Origin: an uncultured Streptococcus sp.
Lineage (GTDB): Bacteria > Bacillota > Bacilli > Lactobacillales > Streptococcaceae
Assembly (NCBI RefSeq): GCF_901875575.1
Contig: NZ_CABFMF010000080.1
Span: 1 to 63,190, forward strand
Direction: 5' to 3'
DNA length: 63,190 bases
The position numbers and the translations under genes were made by a program. Of this stretch, positions 60,208 through 63,190 are shown in pieces (position 1 is the first letter of the stretch; each line of letters opens with the position of its first letter). The notes under the pieces were generated by a model. It saw only the letters and a program-made list of their open reading frames with translations, was not told where the DNA came from and ran no database searches.

Positions 60208-63021
60208 ATGAAGGATAAAAGAGAAATCATACGTGCCCGAAAGGCATTTAGAAGAAGTCTAAAAGATGAGAAGAAATTCTTGAAAAAAGGAAAGAAGGAG
60301 GTGAGGAAACAGAAAAAAGATTCCGCTGTACTGGATGAAAAAGCATGGAAAAAAGAGATAAAAGAAAAGCTAGAGGAGATGAGAGAAGCTTCAAAGGTTA
60401 GAGTAAAACAAGCAAATGAAGACTACAATCATATTCTTCAAAATAGTCCTCCATCTCTTTTGAATCGCAAAGAATTAAGAGATAGACGATTACCTCATGC
60501 TAGGAAACGATTGAAAATAGCCAAGAAGCAATTTAGAGAAGCCAAGGTAGAAGCAAAAGAAGAAAGAAAAGAGAGTCGTAAAGAAAGAAAAACCAATCAA
60601 AAATTTCTCTACGGTCAGGAATCGAAACAAAAATCTAATTTTTTCTTTCAAGGGAAGAGTTTAGAAGAATTAAAAGCTAAGAAAGAAGTCAAGGCCGCAA
60701 AAGAGAATCTAAAATCTACTAAACAAGCCTACAAGTCCAAAAAAGTCAGTAGGAAAGCCAAAACTTTTCTTTATGTCCTTGGACGTGAAGGAGGAGAGTT
60801 AGCTTCAGAAAATGAAGATTTAGAAGGCTATCGCACACTTCAAGAGACCATTAGAAAAGGGAAACGCTACAGTCGGCTTTCTTATAACATTGGGAAAGCT
60901 AGTGTCAAAACAGGACAAGCAACAGGTCGTTTTACCAAGAAAAGACTGACCAACACAAAAGAGCGATACCATCATTTTAAGGATGGAAAAGGATGGAAAC
61001 TAGCGAAAGATAATCCAAGCTCCTTTAAAAATCGGTTTCGAAAATTAAAGAAACAAGGTCTTACAAGTGTCCGAAATATCTATCAAAAACTAAAAGCAGC
61101 CTTTTCCTTCTTTACATTTGCGGCTGGAAATCCTGCAACATGGATAGTTGGAGGATTAGTCTTTCTTCTCTTACTTATGATGAGCTTCTTTTTAGGATTT
61201 TCATCTGCTAGTTTGATTCAACAAGATGAATTTGAATTAACAAAAGCTTATACCCACCTAACTTGGGAAGATGCAGAACATACTCGCACAAATGACAAAG
61301 GAATTACTTATTACACAAAAGTTGATGATGTGATGGGGTATATGAACTTTAAATTCCATGACTATGAGTTAAACAAACCAGTTCACTTATTTAGTTCCGA
61401 AACTTACAAGGATTATCTGTCTACTTTGTGGCATGATTTAAACGATGGGGATGATTTGAAATCCATGCAAGACCTTTATGAAACTCCTAAGTATAAACTA
61501 TCGAAAGACGATCAAGAGGAAATGAAGGAACTAAAAGAAGAAGGTGTCTATGCTTCCATGCAGGAATTGGACAATCCATTTGAGGGGAAAAGCAACGAAG
61601 ATAGTCTAACCATGATTTATCGTTATGGATACTATGATTTAGACGGAAAACCTACTCTTCAGGAGTACATTCTACTAGAAGCGAAGGCTCACCAAACGAT
61701 TGTCGCACCAATGGATGGGGTCGTATCACTAGATGGTGACAATATAATTCTCACTAACGGAAAAGGAGAGAATGAGAGTCGATTGACCTTGTATTCTATT
61801 CATAATGGCCGTGCGATTGAGGGTACAAGAGTCCTAACGGGTGATATTATTGGTGAAACATCAGACGATACAGGTTTGAAAGTTTCCTATCAAAAGTATA
61901 AGAACAAGAAAGAAAAATTGGTGTATGTCAATCCGCAATTTTATTTTCCCAAAGTCATTCAACTTCAGACAACTATCTTACCTGCCATTGGTCAGTTTGG
62001 TGGGGATGAGTTTGAACGAGCAAAACATATTTATGAGTTTTTGAAATCTCAAGGGGCAAGTCCCCAAGCCATTGCGGCTATTTTAGGAAATTGGTCGGTA
62101 GAGTCTTCTATCAATCCTAAACGAGCTGAAGGGGATTATTTATCTCCTCCAGTTGGCGCTACCGATTCCTCATGGGATGATGAAAGCTGGTTAGCGATTG
62201 GAGGACCAGCCATTTATAGTGGTGCTTATCCTAATATCCTTCATAGAGGTTTGGGGTTAGGGCAATGGACAGATACTGCAGATGGTTCAACACGTCATAC
62301 AGCCTTGTTGAATTATGCACACGCCAAAAATAAGAAGTGGTATGATTTAGACCTCCAACTTGATTTTATGCTTCACGGGGATAGTCCTTACTATCAAAGT
62401 TGGTTAAAGGATTTCTTTGGAAATACGGGCAGTGCAGCCAATCTGGCCCAACTCTTCCTTACCTATTGGGAGGGAAATTCTGGTGACAAACTATTGGAAA
62501 GACAAACCAGAGCAACGGAATGGTATTACCAAATTGAAAAAGGCTTTAGCCAAACAAATGGAGGACAGGCAAAGAGTGACCCGCAATCCCTTGAAGGGGT
62601 TCGTGGAGACTTGTATGAGCATTCTGTTCCTGGTGGTGGAGATGGTATGGCCTATGCCTATGGACAATGTACATGGGGTGTTGCGGCTCGTATGAATCAG
62701 TTAGGCTTAAAATTAAAAGGTAGAAATGGAGAAAAGATTTCGATCATTAATACCATGGGAAATGGTCAGGACTGGGTTGCGACAGCTTCAAGTCTTGGAG
62801 GGGAAACGGGCTCTATACCAAGAGCAGGTGCTATTGTTTCTTTTGTAGGAGGTACACATGGTACACCAGCTATCTACGGTCATGTGGCTTTTATCGAGAA
62901 AGTATATGATGATGGTTCTTTTCTTGTGTCTGAAACTAACTATGGTGGCAACCCTAACTATACCTTTAGAAAAATCTCTCAAGCAGATAGTGCCATCAGT
63001 TTTGCTTATACGGTGAAATAA
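60208..63021 (+). CDS. Membrane-anchored cell-wall hydrolase of the conjugation system (lysozyme + CHAP)
   Basis: The protein has 937 residues. A very basic coiled-coil cytosolic part covers about 1-305 (KERKESRKERKTNQKFL). A single membrane helix follows at about 312-335 (WIVGGLVFLLLLMMSFFLG). Further out are an M23-like or adhesion segment near 490-580 (IVAPMDGVVSLDGDNI), a phage-tail-type lysozyme domain about 595-770 (IAAILGNWSVESSINP; GLGLGQWTDT) and a C-terminal CHAP domain about 805-937 (YAYGQCTWGVAARM with Cys; HVAFIEKVYDDGSF with His). It opens peptidoglycan for the mating channel, like VirB1/PrgK. A terminator follows. Confidence 0.9.
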   Translation: MKDKREIIRARKAFRRSLKDEKKFLKKGKKEVRKQKKDSAVLDEKAWKKEIKEKLEEMREASKVRVKQANEDYNHILQNSPPSLLNRKELRDRRLPHARKRLKIAKKQFREAKVEAKEERKESRKERKTNQKFLYGQESKQKSNFFFQGKSLEELKAKKEVKAAKENLKSTKQAYKSKKVSRKAKTFLYVLGREGGELASENEDLEGYRTLQETIRKGKRYSRLSYNIGKASVKTGQATGRFTKKRLTNTKERYHHFKDGKGWKLAKDNPSSFKNRFRKLKKQGLTSVRNIYQKLKAAFSFFTFAAGNPATWIVGGLVFLLLLMMSFFLGFSSASLIQQDEFELTKAYTHLTWEDAEHTRTNDKGITYYTKVDDVMGYMNFKFHDYELNKPVHLFSSETYKDYLSTLWHDLNDGDDLKSMQDLYETPKYKLSKDDQEEMKELKEEGVYASMQELDNPFEGKSNEDSLTMIYRYGYYDLDGKPTLQEYILLEAKAHQTIVAPMDGVVSLDGDNIILTNGKGENESRLTLYSIHNGRAIEGTRVLTGDIIGETSDDTGLKVSYQKYKNKKEKLVYVNPQFYFPKVIQLQTTILPAIGQFGGDEFERAKHIYEFLKSQGASPQAIAAILGNWSVESSINPKRAEGDYLSPPVGATDSSWDDESWLAIGGPAIYSGAYPNILHRGLGLGQWTDTADGSTRHTALLNYAHAKNKKWYDLDLQLDFMLHGDSPYYQSWLKDFFGNTGSAANLAQLFLTYWEGNSGDKLLERQTRATEWYYQIEKGFSQTNGGQAKSDPQSLEGVRGDLYEHSVPGGGDGMAYAYGQCTWGVAARMNQLGLKLKGRNGEKISIINTMGNGQDWVATASSLGGETGSIPRAGAIVSFVGGTHGTPAIYGHVAFIEKVYDDGSFLVSETNYGGNPNYTFRKISQADSAISFAYTVK

Positions 63022-63022
63022 A

Positions 63023-63062
63023 AGAATCATGTCATCAGTTTAGGTGACATGATTCTTATTTT
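63023..63062. terminator. Bidirectional terminator with a 13-bp perfect stem
   Basis: AGAATCATGTCA and TGACATGATTCT pair around TCAGTTTAGG, followed by a T-run. It serves the hydrolase gene and the convergent acetyltransferase gene. Confidence 0.85.
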
Positions 63063-63190
63063 TTATAGAGTGACATATTTAATGCCATAGGCTGATAACT
63101 TACTTGATGATCATCTTTAATCAATTGACTGTAAGCAACAAATCCGAACTGTTCATAAAATTGAATGACTTTAGGATGATTGATACTATC
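63056..63190 (-). CDS. GNAT acetyltransferase, C-terminal part (cut by the window edge)
   Basis: On the minus strand the open frame reads DSINHPKVIQFYEQFGFVAY and ends QPMALNMSLYKK before TAA at 63056-63058. The pattern HPKVIQFYEQFGF then MALNMSL is the usual end of GNAT acetyltransferases, including toxin-type ones. The start is outside the window. Confidence 0.7.
   Translation of the reverse strand, partial: DSINHPKVIQFYEQFGFVAYSQLIKDDHQVSYQPMALNMSLYKK

Larger units (their letters stand above)
46743..63190 (+). mobile_element. Part of a Tn5252-like integrative conjugative element
   Basis: From 47306 the gene set is that of streptococcal Tn5252-type elements: small leader gene, replication initiator, C5 methyltransferase, accessory genes with a CPBP protease, PcfB-like, VirD4 coupling protein, pilin-like, VirB6-like, PrgI, VirB4, and a cell-wall hydrolase. 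Integrase and relaxase are not in the window, so the element runs past 63190. The left boundary is set loosely after the BOX repeat. Confidence 0.75.

Overview
The window looks like a chromosome segment of a mitis-group Streptococcus (S. mitis / S. oralis / S. pneumoniae relatives). Supporting signs are low G+C, a blp-type bacteriocin regulatory cassette, the polyamine operon (decarboxylase, speE, carboxynorspermidine dehydrogenase, nspC, aguA, aguB), the order rexB-rexA-zinc-ribbon protein-IgA1 protease known from pneumococcus, and a BOX repeat. No rRNA, tRNA or CRISPR array was seen.

Layout. 1-3550: a gene end, insertion-sequence debris, and a two-gene ATPase + Toprim-like module (608-2699) that resembles anti-phage systems, lying between two related repeats. 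3556-10118: a blp-like locus. blpS-blpR-blpH are intact, but no pheromone gene or exporter is present. Downstream are three broken bacteriocin genes, one intact double-glycine bacteriocin peptide and several intact immunity-type genes. Promoters carry a direct repeat with 21-bp spacing. 10210-14120: a coiled-coil membrane protein, a DUF4300-type lipoprotein, a small alpha/beta hydrolase pair and a Doc toxin remnant. 14401-14764: an apparent ~330-nt structured non-coding RNA with its own promoter, a predicted 9-bp pseudoknot and an intrinsic terminator. 14825-21496: the polyamine operon, which runs from an Orn/Lys/Arg decarboxylase to agmatine breakdown and spermidine-type synthesis. 21687-25924: a two-component system convergent with an ABC exporter, then a HAD phosphatase. 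26041-34159: RexB, RexA (AddBA nuclease-helicase) and a conserved zinc-ribbon protein. 34399-46366: two giant surface M26 zinc metalloproteases in tandem; the first also carries a trypsin-like domain with a complete triad. 46537-46742: a BOX element.

47306-63190 is one end of a Tn5252-like integrative conjugative element. It has a replication initiator, a C5 DNA methyltransferase, an Spx-like protein lacking the redox cysteines, an HTH protein, a CPBP protease, and then the conjugation genes: PcfB-like, VirD4 coupling protein, pilin-like protein, VirB6-like, PrgI, VirB4 and a lysozyme/CHAP hydrolase. A cargo patch at 51535-53222 holds a GntR regulator, a leaderless bacteriocin gene of the BHT-B/aureocin A53 type broken by one nonsense codon, and a small ABC system.

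Best candidates for new biology: the structured RNA before the polyamine operon; the broken leaderless bacteriocin with its neighbouring genes; the pheromone-less blp locus that keeps immunity but has lost toxins; the ICE-borne Spx-like protein; the ATPase/Toprim pair; and the three-way-junction element before the conjugation genes.
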